A stretch of 64,000 bases of DNA, from positions 2,811,501-2,875,500 of the forward strand of contig JAFCIZ010000002.1 in the NCBI GenBank assembly GCA_017871115.1, read 5' to 3'. The notes beneath the pieces are model-generated. The model was not told the origin of the DNA and made no database searches. It worked only from the letters and a program-made list of their open reading frames with translations. This DNA is from Cunninghamella blakesleeana (lineage: Eukaryota; Mucoromycota; Mucoromycetes; Mucorales; Cunninghamellaceae). The position numbers were made by a program, and so were the translations under genes. This document shows positions 47,295 through 58,783 of the stretch, one piece after another (the first letter of the stretch is position 1; each line of letters begins with the position of its first letter).

Positions 47295-48518
47295 ATGCAA
47301 ACTTTGAGTTATTCTCATCATTTAAAACTTCTAAAAATTCCTTGGATAATACTCAAAGGAAAAACAAATGATGTTTATTATATTAAAGCTCACTACGATG
47401 ATACTGAATATAAAATTCTGGTAACTGATTTAAAATACGTTTGGTATGAACATGGTAATTCTATCTTAATTATGAGACGAGCTGAAAACTATAGAATGGA
47501 AATCGAAACCAAGGAACAAATTAAAACATTAATATGTTCTTTACGTAACTGTTTTGAGCAATCAAAAAATTGTTTTCCAACTCTAATTGAAAATAAAGTA
47601 AGTTGTACTTAGATACATATTGATGTATATATTATTATTATTATCATTATCATCATACATATAATGAAAATTGTTACTATTTTTATATTATGTTATTTAA
47701 ATAATAGTTAGTAATTGAATATAATGAATCAATCAAAGGATTTACATCATTATCATGGTCATTTCACTGCTTACCTTTGGAAATAACAATAGATAGTAAA
47801 AATGACGATAAATTTCTTGATGGGCCACGGGTTTTATATATGCATTTTATATTGCCAATGTTAATGGTGACACAATCCGAATCAATGAAAAGTAATGTAA
47901 GGAAAAAGAAAGGGATTGTAACTGTTGTATTTTTTTTTTATTTTCATTTACATTTCGTCACGTGTTGTATTTGCTGATGTTTGTATTTGTATTTGTTATT
48001 ATTTTTTAATAGGAAATAGCAATGACTGAAAATAATATATTGCAAAGTATTGATTGTCTTAATAAATTACCTGAAGCTAGTGAACAGCTTATATGTAATA
48101 TTTATATATGAATATAAAAGCATAAAAATAAGTATAAAAAGCATAAAAATAAATATAAAAGCATATCTATTAATATATTATTTTAAACCAAAACAAAAAT
48201 AGACAAAAGTGAACATGATATAAACAATGATAATGATGAAACTAGAGTCAATGAAATAAACTCAGCAATAAATATTAAAAATGAACAGCAAACAATGACA
48301 TCAAATGAGGATAAAAAGGTATGACAAATAACATCTGCATAAATTCACTATTGCAAGTTTATATTATTTATGTTTATTTATTTACAGATATTTGCTATTG
48401 CTATTATTTTTAAAATTAGCTAATTGATTCAAACAATGAACTAAAAAGAAGAGCAGAGTTAAATTTGAATTTATTAAAAAGAAGAGAAAAAGGAAAAAAG
48501 AAAAAGCGACTATTTTAA
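47295..48518 (+). CDS. XLF/Nej1-like non-homologous end-joining factor
   Basis: XLF (Cernunnos, NHEJ1; Nej1 in yeast) bridges broken DNA ends with XRCC4-Ligase IV. Exons 47295-47597, 47708-47896, 48013-48094, 48203-48318 and 48420-48518 give 262 aa. The N-terminal head domain shows PWIILKGKTNDVYYIKA, YKILVTDLKYVWYEHG and IKTLICSLRNCFEQS, then SLSWSFHCLPLE in the position of the animal WNFHC block, followed by LYMHFILPMLMVTQS leading into the helical stalk. The last exon ends EKGKKKKRLF, matching the C-terminal Ku-binding motif of XLF (basic run then LF). For the last intron I chose the acceptor at 48418-48419, because the upstream AG at 48386-48387 gives a short hydrophobic tail. Sequence divergence is high, as is usual for this family. 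Confidence 0.8.
48115..48172 (+). repeat. Tandem AGCATAAAAATAA-type repeat in an XLF intron
   Basis: Three imperfect copies of a 17-20-bp unit (ATATAAAAGCATAAAAATAAG) lie in the third-from-last intron of the XLF gene. Confidence 0.6.
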
Positions 48519-48802
48519 ACGATAACGATGGCCTCACCAATAATAATAAAGCGGATAAATGAATCATCCTTAATTCAACTTAGTTTAATTAAAATATAAA
48601 ATATAATTTATTTGAATAAAATAGTTTACAACACAATAATAAATAAAAAGTTAAAAAAATTAAAAAAATAAAACATAAATATTAAATATCAATGATTAGA
48701 AGGATTACACTGTACATTAATAAAAAAAAGATTAAAGGTAAAAAATAACAATGGAGTCGGATTAAAAAAATTAAAAAAAAAGAAATGGGAAAGGATGAAT
48801 GT

Positions 48803-49255
48803 TTAAACACTGACCATCAAAGTAGAGGATGGAGTAAAAAAAGAATGTTGGCCAGAGCTTCTTGTTAAACAATCTTGGGATGGGACAAAAAACTGAAATA
48901 AATCACTATCGTCATATAATTCATTATCATATTTCATAGAGGGATTGGCATCTGGGGCGATATAAATGCCTTCATCTACAGTAGATAATTCGTAAATTTC
49001 ATTTGCTGTTGTTCCTGAGAATACTTTTGGATTATTTATTTTTAAATGGAAGGAGCTGATAGTAGGTGTTGAAATGAACGATTTTTTTTGATGATGGTGA
49101 CGATTATCTCCTACTTCTTTTTCTTCTGCTTTTACAATTGGTTTATCTTCATTAGCCATGGGAATTGTTTTATTATTACGCCATAATAATTTGGATGGTT
49201 TTAATATGGATCTAAATTTGGAGTCTGTAGTAGTTTGAGTATTAGTTAAAGACAT
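48803..49255 (-). CDS. Unknown 150-aa Ser/Thr-rich protein
   Basis: Single-exon frame from ATG at 49255 to a stop at 48803. The protein is polar, with basic patches (RSILKPSKLLW, HHHQKKSF), Ser/Thr-rich segments, an EIYELSTVDEGIYIAPD segment and an acidic-aromatic YDDSDLFQFF motif. No domain, signal peptide or membrane span is seen. Mixed codon use and its place 264 bp divergent from the stress-protein gene support a real gene. It may be a small regulatory or intrinsically disordered protein. Function unknown. Confidence 0.6.
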   Translation of the reverse strand: MSLTNTQTTTDSKFRSILKPSKLLWRNNKTIPMANEDKPIVKAEEKEVGDNRHHHQKKSFISTPTISSFHLKINNPKVFSGTTANEIYELSTVDEGIYIAPDANPSMKYDNELYDDSDLFQFFVPSQDCLTRSSGQHSFFTPSSTLMVSV

Positions 49256-49519
49256 TTTATTTTATTTTTTAATGAAAAAAAAAAAGGAAGAATGAAAATT
49301 TAAAAAAAGGTAAAATGATAGAATTTATAAAAGAAGCGGTCTTTTAAACCGGATTCATAATTCCGAGTTTTTTTAAAAAAAAATCATCATATCGCATTTT
49401 TTTTTGCTTTTTCTTTCCTTTCTTTCTTTCTTTTAGTATTCTATTCTTTTATATATATATATATATATCGATTAATAATAATAGTAACAACGACAAAAAC
49501 AAAAAAATAATAATTTATT

Positions 49520-50212
49520 ATGACAAGAAAAATCATTTTCGGCATAGACCCAAGAGCAGAAGAAGTTGATAAAACCATTGATTGGACTTTAAAGAATTTT
49601 CTTAGACCAGATGATCATATCATTTTAGCATTAGTGGTTATTTTAGATTCTGATTTTGCTGATGAAGGTAAATATTTTTATATATAGTAATAAAAAAAAA
49701 TGCATACTATAAAATACATTAAATTTTAATATATATATTAAAGAACTAGGAGGGGTAGCTACGGAAAATTTGACAGCCCTTGAAAACCGAGTAAGTAAAT
49801 AATGAAACCTCCCATATTAAAGTAAAACAATAATATACAATCATTTATTTATTTATTCTATTTAGATTATAGCAGATCGAGAAATTAAATTGAAAAAGAT
49901 AGCAGAAAGTTTACAAAGCCAAGGCTATAGTAATACAATGACACACGTACTTAAATCGAGTGCTTCTAATGCTTGTCAAGTATTAATTGATTATGTGGAC
50001 TCTTCAAAGCCAGAAGCTTTGGTTTTGGGATCTAGGAATTTAACTGGATGGAAAAGGTAACCCTGTTTTTTATTTTTTAAAAAAAAAGTATCAAAAGATA
50101 TTTTTATTTACGTAATTTACTTCTTTTTTTAAAAAAAAGATATTTGTATGGAAGTTTCAGTGATACTGTTCAATCAAAAATTCATTGCCCAGTAATAATT
50201 GTCCACAAATAA
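49520..50212 (+). CDS. Universal stress protein (UspA-fold)
   Basis: Exons 49520-49667, 49744-49790, 49866-50056 and 50140-50212 give 152 aa, the length of a single UspA domain. It opens with KIIFGIDPRAEEVDKTIDW, the usual first strand and helix. The C-terminal half has ASNACQVLIDYV, PEALVLGSRN and then TGWKRYLYGSFSDTV with HCPVIIV. The ATP-binding pattern of the family is Gly-x2-Gly-x9-Gly-Ser; here the second Gly is Asn (GSRN), the rest is kept, so ATP binding is uncertain. The protein probably acts in the cytosol in stress responses, but the family is broad and the partner is unknown. Confidence 0.9.
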
Positions 50213-51129
50213 AGATAAGCATATATTCTTTGTATTATTTTATTTAAATAAAAATATGTAAAATAGTAAATATTTTATGGAATGATTTTTTTATGCCAAA
50301 AGAGCGGGGATTAAAATTAAAATATAATTTTACCTTTTGTTCTTTTGTTTTTTCTTTCCTATTTTATCATTAATTTTGTAAACGATATTCTTATAATTTA
50401 TTCAACACTTTAAAATGTTGTTCGGTTTTAATATATCGGTAATTCATTTCAACAACTAACATAGTTATGCTTTTTCATTTTTTTTGACTCAATGAGTAAT
50501 ATATAATATATTATATATATATGTTACATTATATACATTTAAAATAAAATAAAAATAAGACGCGTATATAGTAATCAATAAATAATATATTAATTCAATT
50601 ATTATTTGCGAATATAATAATTATTTTAGTTTACCTGTGGATAGCAATGAAGTTTATATAAAAAGGTATACTTTAGCTCATATTCATCCATTGACTTTAA
50701 CGTATATAGGAAGATAATTTCCCTTTTTTCAAAAGAAATATAGAAAAAATCAAATCGAGTTCACAGTTAATAATAAAGAATGTATTAATTTATTTATTGT
50801 CTGTATATATATTTATATATTTTAAATGGTTATTAGTTGATATTATGTACCTCTAGTTTGTTATACAAAACTTTTCGGCCCCTTTATATAACAGTGTAAC
50901 ATAGTAAAACAAATAAAAACCCGAATACCGCAGTCAGTTAGGTAAATTGTTTAGCTTTTTGTACAAGTTTTTTTCCCTCTTTTTTATCCTTCCTAACTCT
51001 TTATATATATTATTACCATTACCATTACTACCACTAATACTACTACTGCTATTATTATTATTATTATTATTGTCTTCATTACTAAATATTCATTACTTTG
51101 ATTAATATTACTATTGTACATAGTCATCT
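50213..51129. other. Spacer before the ABC transporter
   Basis: About 920 bp. A 43-codon open frame without ATG at about 50589-50717 (with LPVDSNEVYIKRYTLAHIHP) looks protein-like and follows a good acceptor-like TTTTAG at 50623-50628, but no partner exon is found. Near the ABC start there is an ACTACCA/ATTATT-rich segment (51010-51075). No other feature. Confidence 0.5.
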
Positions 51130-53175
51130 ATGGATATTTCAAGCATCACACTTTATTCGACTGCGGGGTTGGCTGTATGTTCAGTTGCTAGCGGATTAAT
51201 TTTATGGATACAGAGTAAATGGCCCATTCCTGATCATTTTAATACACAACTTCGTGATAGGTCTCAGCCATATGTTGATTATCGTTTTCCTCGCCTTGTT
51301 TGGTATTCTCTCCTTGTAATCATGGTGTACTTGTATCAATGGTTAATGCAGATGTTCTCTCTCAATTTGGATAATAATGATAATAAAAGTAATTTGGCGC
51401 TGTATACCGTTATTCTTGGATGTTGGTTTTATGCAACCTATTTGGTATGGATCAGTCAATCCTATAAATTACCAAACTGGTGGGGAGGCATTTTAAATAC
51501 TCATCTTTTTCTTTTGGCTCTTATTACACTCAGTACAAATATTATACGATTTATCTTTGACGTTGTATGGGTGGATGATATTACTGATATAAAATTAACA
51601 TGGATAGACGTATTACCATGGCTTTTGTTATTTTTTCTTCAAGTAGACATGGTAATCATATTGGTAACTATACCTTATGATTTACCTTATTTAAAAAAAA
51701 GCCAAGTAACAACAACTACAAGTACATTACATCCTGTCATGCCTTTTTATAATACTAGTATATTGGAATATGTGCTATATACCTATGTAAGAGATTATGT
51801 AGATTATGTAGCCAAATGTTTGAAACAAAAAGAATTAGTAAAAGATGATGAAGTACCTGAATTACCTTATCAAATCTCTGCTCAGGAAGCTCTAAATGGA
51901 TTAAATCAAACTCATAGTAGACCTTATTCTTTACTGTACAAATTATATTCTGCAAACCGAACTGTTCTTTTACTACAAGTTATATTTGGTTTGATAACCT
52001 CTTCAATTTATTTTATTCCTCCTATATTGATGCAAAAACTTTTAGAAAATATAGAAGTACTAAATAACTTGGGTAAACACGAAGAAAGCAAATTATACAA
52101 TCAGTTTTATATTGAATCTATTTTATTAATTGCTGCACAAGTGATATTGACTTTATTAATTGAAATTACTATGGGTGCAATGTGGCTTTATGGTAAACTA
52201 GTTTTTCTTCTTCTTTTTATAAGTGTACAATTTAACTATTATAATATTTTGACTCTATTTTTCTTACTTCTATTTCGCTTTTTATTATTCTTTTTATTTA
52301 TCAGGGCTTATTCTTGCAATGAGGTTAAGACAAAGGTTTCATATGGAAATTTTTTATAAAACTTTACGACGTCCAGTTATTCCAAGTGTAACAACAATAG
52401 CTAATGCAATAAATAAAGGTGAAAATAATGAAGGTACTGAAAAGGATAAAACAACTATTTCTACGACTGGAAATATCATCAATTTGCTAAGTTCTGATTC
52501 AAAAATCATTAGTGACTTTTCAATTTTTATGATCGTTCTTTTGACCAGCCCTCTTGAATTGCTCATTTGTTTTTATTTACTTTATGGATTACTCGGTCCC
52601 TCTTCACTTGTTGGTATTTTGGTAATGGTTGTATCTATGCCTATTTCACAATATGTATCTAATGTTTTTGCAAAAGCAACAGCTGATATTATGGTGATAC
52701 GCGATAAACGTGGTAATGTGGTCAATGAAGTTCTTCGTGGTATAAGGCAAATTAAATTTTTTGCTTGGGAAAATCAATGGAAAGAAAGAATTTTGAAACT
52801 ACGAGAACAAGAATTGAGTTATTTGTTTAAACTTTGTATGTGTAATTTTGCAATTAATGCAATTTGGAGCGGGTAATGTTAAAATAATAATACAAGAAAA
52901 AATATTGAAAAATACTGATATAGATTTTTTCTTTCCTTCTTTAGATTACCACTACTAGTTATTATTGCTGCATTCTCATCATTCACATTGTTAGAAGGCA
53001 AAGAATTAACACCACCTATTGCGTTCACATCCATGTATTTATATACTCAGTTAAGGTTTCAGCTAACAACTATTCCCGAAAATATTATGCAAATAATGCG
53101 ATCATCTGTTAGGTAACCCATAAACCTATAATTTTATATTAAAAAAACATATATATATAATATACTCACATACAT

Positions 53176-53218
<43 letters not shown>

Positions 53219-56200
53219 TTGTATATAAAAATAGTCTACGCAGAATTGAAACTTACCTACAACAACAAGATATTCAAGAATCTTCAGAATTAGGTACTGA
53301 ACACAATCAATCAACTAAAATTGGATTTGAAAATGCAACTATTGGATGGATAGCCATTAATACAAATGATAGAAAATTAAACAATTTATCACTATCGTCA
53401 GACCCATCATCGTCAGCTTTTTCGCTTAAAAATCTAAATGTTATATTTCCTAAGGATGAATTCAGTTTAATATGTGGACCAACGGGGTCAGGAAAAACAT
53501 TAATGTTATTGGGCTTACTAGGTGAAGCTAATTGTTTAGAAGGGAGTGTTTATTTCCCTCGTTCACCTATAGCAACACATACATTCGATGAAAATATATC
53601 TTATAATTCTCTAATGGTAGATCCTCATGGCGAAGATAAATGGATTTTAGATCATCGTGTAGCCTATGTTGCCCAATCTTCATGGTTACAAAATAGCACT
53701 ATTCGTGATAATATTTTATTTGGTTTACCTCTTATACAAGATAGATATAGCTCTACTCTGTGGGCTTGTGGTTTGAATCCTGATTTGGAAATTCTTTCTG
53801 ATGGTGATTTAACTGAAATTGGTGAACGTGGAATTACCTTATCTGGTGGTCAAAAGCAAAGAATTGCATTGGCTCGCGCTGTTTATTCTAGAGCAAAGAC
53901 AATTTTAATGGATGATGTACTTAGTGCTGTTGATGGTAAATTTTATTTATTTATTTATTCGTTGGAAGAGCATTATAATTAGTTTCAGGTTATCTAACTG
54001 ACAATTTTTATTTTATATTTTATATATTTTGTATTAAATATTTAGCTCACACCGCAAAACATTTATATGAAAATTGTCTAACTGGCCCATTAATGAAGGG
54101 TAGAACACGAATTCTGGTAACTCATCACATACAAATGTGTATTCAGAAATGCTCTTTTATTTTACATTTAGATAATGGTAAAATTACAGTAAGTGGAAAT
54201 CCCACTGAATTAAGTCAATCCAATGTTTTAAACAGTTTAATTGAAGAGGAAGTTGTAATCGTAAACGATAACGAAATTGAAAATATTGAAACAGATGCAA
54301 CAAAGGGAACTGGGTATTTTGATGCTAAGAAACAGCTAAAAGACACCAACGATAATGGTTGTACCCCTCGTATATTAATAAAAAAAGAATGTAAATTATT
54401 TTTGTTTCTTTCATAGGGTTAATATAATATTCGAAGTTTTTTTTTTTTTATTAATTTTTTTTTTATTATTTTTTTAAATGAAAATTAGTTCGTGAACAAG
54501 GTCATATCAAGAAGCAATTATATAAATACTACTTTTTACTTGCTGGTGGTACATTGTTCTGGACATTTACCTTTTTATTAGTTGTTGGCACAAAAGGATT
54601 GGATTTATTATCAAATTGGTGGTTAAAAGAGTGGTCGGCTAGTTATACAACAACACCTAATACAATTAATAATCAGCATCTATTAGTTATTAATAATGTT
54701 AATTCTGACATTAGTCGTACAGCTATGTCGGATAATTTTAATGAAAATAATGAATCGCCATCAAATCAATTAAAATATTATTTAGGGATATATGTCTTCA
54801 TCAATCTTTTATGTTTAGTAACAAGTTCAGGGCAATATTTAATCATTTACATTGGTGGTTTACGTGCTAGTAGAAAACTTTTTGTTGACTTATTAAATAG
54901 GATATTACATGCACCGCTCCGATTCTTTGATACAACACCAATTGGTCGCATATTGAATCGATTTTCTAGTGATTTTTATGTAGTTGATTCAAATGTTCCA
55001 ACAGATACAATGCTATTTTTAACAATCGCAGCCAATTTGACTGGTATTTTTATTGCCATCCTCATAGCTCAACCTTATTTTGCTATTCCCATTTTAATTA
55101 CTGGTTATCTTACTCTTTATTATGGTAAACTTTTTGTAGATACTTCTAGAGAAAGTAAACGATTGGAATCAAATGGAAAATCGCCTGTTATTAGTCTCTT
55201 TACAGAAACGCTTGTTGGTATTACTACGATTCGTGCCTTTGGTGTTACTCAATCCTTTTTGCAATCCATGGTCCAAAAAAGTGATATTTTTTTACGTTCT
55301 ACCTATTTATCACACATATGTAACCGCTGGGTGTCTATTATTTTTGCTTATATTACTTGTGTTCTTATTACGCTTGTTGGTACTGTTGTCATCATTGGAT
55401 TGGAATATAAGATTGATGCTGGACTTGTAGGGTTTGTTTTCACTTATACGCTACTTTTTTCAGATAATTCTTTTTGGACAGCTTATCGGTATCGCCGTGT
55501 GGAAGTAGCTTACAATAGTATTGAACGTGTTGTTGAGTTCACCAAAATTGAACAGGAATCTAATGTAGTAACTAAAATTGCACTATCAGATGTAAGTCAT
55601 ATGAACATATATATACTTGAATAATTAAATATATAAATATGTTATTCGCTCTCTTTCTCTTTTCAATTTTTAATTATTATTTGTATTATTTTTTTAGTGG
55701 CCAAGTAAAGGTGAGATTGAATTTCAAAACTTACATATCAAGTATGCACCTGATCTTGATTTGGTATTAAAAGGAATCAGTTTTAAAATTAATCCTGGTG
55801 AAAAAGTTGGTATTGTTGGTCCAACAGGGTGCGGTAAAAGTACCTTGACATTATCAGTATTTCGATTCTTGGAAGCTTTCTCTGGAAAAATTATGATTGA
55901 TGGTATAGATATTAGTGCTTTGTCATTAGAACAGTTACGATCCAATTTAACAATTATTCCTCAGGACCCAGTTTTATTCTCAGGTACTGTAAGATCTAAT
56001 ATGGACCCCTTTAATGAATTCAGTGATGATAGTATTTCAGAGGCACTCTCAAGAATGAAACTTATTCCAGCGTTGAACTCAACATCATCAGCTTCTTCAA
56101 CTTCTTCATCATCCATATCAATTCAAGATTCAAACCAAAATATCTTTGAAAATTTGGATAGCCCTATAATGGAGGGTAAGTATAAATATATATATATATA

Positions 56201-56733
56201 TGCTCTTTTTTTTATCCAATAAGATAAAATAAATAAATATAAATGAGCGCTTGATATTTATTTTTTTCATTATAGGAGGACAAAATATATCTGCTGGACA
56301 AAGACAGCTTATTTGCCTTGCTAAAAGTTTATTGAGGCAAAGTAAAATTGTAGTGATGGATGAAGCTACTTCAAGTGTTGATTTTAATACAGATAGAAAA
56401 ATTCAAAAAACAATTCGATCTGAATTTATAGAATCCACTGTCCTTTGTGTTGCTCATAGATTATTTACAGTTATTCACTATGACAAAATATTGGTATTGG
56501 ATGCTGGCAAGGTGAAAGAGTTTGATAGGTAAATACACAATTAAAAATAAATTATAAAAAGAACACACACTAACAATATATATATATAATAACTTATTTA
56601 AAAACATTCATATTTGTATATTAAAATAATACATAGCCCTCTGAATTTAATTTCTGATCCACAATCTATGTTTCATAATTTATGTAAAAACTCTGGTGAG
56701 TTTGATCAATTATTACAAGCTGCCCAAGAATGA
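51130..56733 (+). CDS. ABC transporter, subfamily C (MRP/Ybt1-like full transporter)
   Basis: ATP-driven exporter of organic anions or conjugates, probably at the vacuole or plasma membrane. Nine exons: 51130-52192, 52305-52872, 52945-53112, 53235-53935, 54046-54390, 54489-55591, 55698-56175, 56276-56528 and 56637-56733 (1591 aa). An N-terminal TMD0-like region of several spans and a linker come first, then TMD1. NBD1 has GPTGSGKT (Walker A), [14 protein letters not shown] (signature) and [11 protein letters not shown] (Walker B, Asp in place of the catalytic Glu, typical of ABCC NBD1). TMD2 contains [23 protein letters not shown]2 has [17 protein letters not shown] and [11 protein letters not shown], then CVAHRL. 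The regulatory linker after NBD1 is acidic. The architecture is firm; the substrate is unknown. Confidence 0.94.
53171..53214. repeat. (CA)n then (TA)n in an ABC transporter intron
   Basis: A (CA)n tract runs directly into about 13 TA units within the third intron. Confidence 0.9.
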
Positions 56734-57209
56734 TTTATAGTTATTATTTAATTTAATATATATAAAGAGAAAAAAAAGAAAAAAGTATATAGGAATAGCC
56801 AACGTATACTAAAAAACATAAAATAGTAATATGAAAATATAAAAAAATAATTTTTACATATATATTAATAAAATATATATATTTAAAAATTAATACAAAA
56901 TACAAATAAAACCACTTCATATTTTTAGATGACATTCAAAATAATTAAGGGCTTTACTAGGTAATATTACATGGAATCTTATAAGAAATTCATACGCTTT
57001 AATTATTTCAATATAGTGTACTAGCTATTTTTCCTTAATTTATTTTATCTCAATGTTTTCATTTCAAAAAGGAAGCTGATACAATATTATTTTAAAGCAT
57101 TATAATAATAATAGTATGGGATAGAAAATAAAATGGATAAAAAATAGATAAATCGAAAAAAAATTGAAAGATGCTGTTTGTTTATTTTTTATATAAATTC
57201 AATTATTGA

Positions 57210-57243
<34 letters not shown>

Positions 57244-57650
57244 TTGTATAATATATACTCTATATTTTTATTAATCTATATATACGGTGTTTGTTTCTTA
57301 TTTAATATAATCAATTCGTTTACTTATCTATAAAAATCCTCTATTCACCTTTTTATTTGATAAAGTTATTCAATCATTCAAATATGAAATTATGCGTGGT
57401 AGTTTAATCCTATTTTTGATTACTTAATAATATTATACTAATTCAAATCCAACTAACTTGAATTTAGATTATATTTTAAAAATAAAATAAAAAAACTAAG
57501 CTTTTATTAAATCCTTGCTGATTTTGCTGTTGCTGTTATTGATATTGTTGTTAAAATTAAATAGATGATCAATAAAACAAATATAAAACTTCTAAAAAAA
57601 AGCACAGATTCACTTTCTAAAGTAAGTAATAATAAAATGATGATAGTTAT
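56734..57650. other. Convergent spacer after the ABC transporter
   Basis: About 920 bp, AT-rich, with a TTTTTA repeat (57210-57242). No supportable coding frame or RNA gene. Confidence 0.55.
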
Positions 57651-58352
57651 TCATGCTGGTGTCGATGATGTTTTCCCTCCAGTAACTAAACGACCAGTAA
57701 CAGCTCCCTAAATAAACAAATATTATTATTGTTATTATTTATTACAAATAATTGTGCAAAAAAAACAAAAAGAGTAGAAGAATCAAGCTTTACTACCCTC
57801 ATGTATTTTATCATATGTATTATTATGATTTTGATTTTTATTATTCATATGTTATGAAGCTTACACCAACCGCGGTACCATAGAAAACGACCCCACTTCT
57901 TAATAGTAGTTCAAGACCCATTTTAACCGTTGCCATTCTTATATTTGTATTTGGAGGTGCTTTAGCAAAAAATAATCGATGTCGAGTAGGTGGAGGAAAC
58001 ATTACTTTACTTAGAACTGTAAAACTAACTACTGATCCAGTAGTAGATGCTATAAATGATCTTGGTGGATATCCTTCTAATTTTTGTGAAATAGATAATG
58101 AAGTGGTATCTATTTAAAAATAAATATAACAAATATATATATATATATATATAATATTAATATACAATATTAATATGAATATATATATGCTAAAAAAAAG
58201 AATATGTATATATTATCTCTTTACAACTTACCTTGTTGATTACCATCATTATAAAAAGCATTAATAACTTGATAGTCAGTATATTTACATACAAGGCTCC
58301 ATGTAAAATACCCTATAGGAGCTCCTACTAGTACGGGAATAGCAAATGCCAT
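57651..58352 (-). CDS. Unknown 140-aa small membrane-associated protein
   Basis: Exons 58352-58232, 58109-57865 and 57707-57651 join in phase to 140 aa. It is too fragmented for a long single frame, but all splice ends are GT-AG with GTAAG donors. It starts MAFAIPVLVGAPIGYFTWSL, a probable membrane span or signal anchor. The middle is polar (SLSISQKLEGYPPRSF, PPPTRHRLFF) and a second weakly hydrophobic stretch follows (LLLRSGVVFYGTAVGGAVTG). The tail is GGKTSSTPA. I do not recognise the family; a mitochondrial or ER membrane protein is possible. Confidence 0.6.
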
Positions 58353-58783
58353 TAGTAATTTTTTTTAATAATAAAAAATAATAAAAAGTTGAAGAAAAAA
58401 AAGTAAAATTAGGAACCATATGCGTTTTTTTAAAAAAATAAAATTTTAGCGCGGTTTAATATTTTTTAAAATTCAGTATTTTTACAGAAGTTAAATTTTT
58501 TATTTTTTTTAAATAGGGTATCTATGAATTCTTTAAACATTACAAAAAACAATAAAAAAATAAAAAAATAATAATTACACAGTAAAAATAAATTAATAAT
58601 AATAAAGAAAAAAATAAAAATGTGATAAAAAATAAATCAATACAGATTATATTTTTCTTAAATAAATATATAAATAAATGATGAATATGCATTAAGAGAT
58701 AGAAATAAAAATATAAATATTAAAATAATGATTAAAAAAAAAATTATATGAAATAGTAATTAATAGTTGGTATCAAATTTTTT
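58353..58783. other. Spacer, promoter of the 140-aa gene and 3' flank of the Sel1 gene
   Basis: About 430 bp, A-rich, with a TTTTAGCGCGGTTTAA element (58444-58459) about 95 bp upstream of the 140-aa gene start, the only GC-rich word here. No gene seen. Confidence 0.5.

Noticed and set aside
47898..47977. Read-through of XLF exon 2 into intron
   Set aside because: It adds a Lys-then-Phe-rich tail from T-rich intron DNA; a GTAAGG donor at 47897 and the next exon keep the stalk going.
48388..48419. Alternative last-exon acceptor (AG at 48386-48387) in the XLF gene
   Set aside because: It gives IFAIAIIFKIS and a stop; the next AG gives a basic tail that fits the XLF Ku-binding motif and a better frame.
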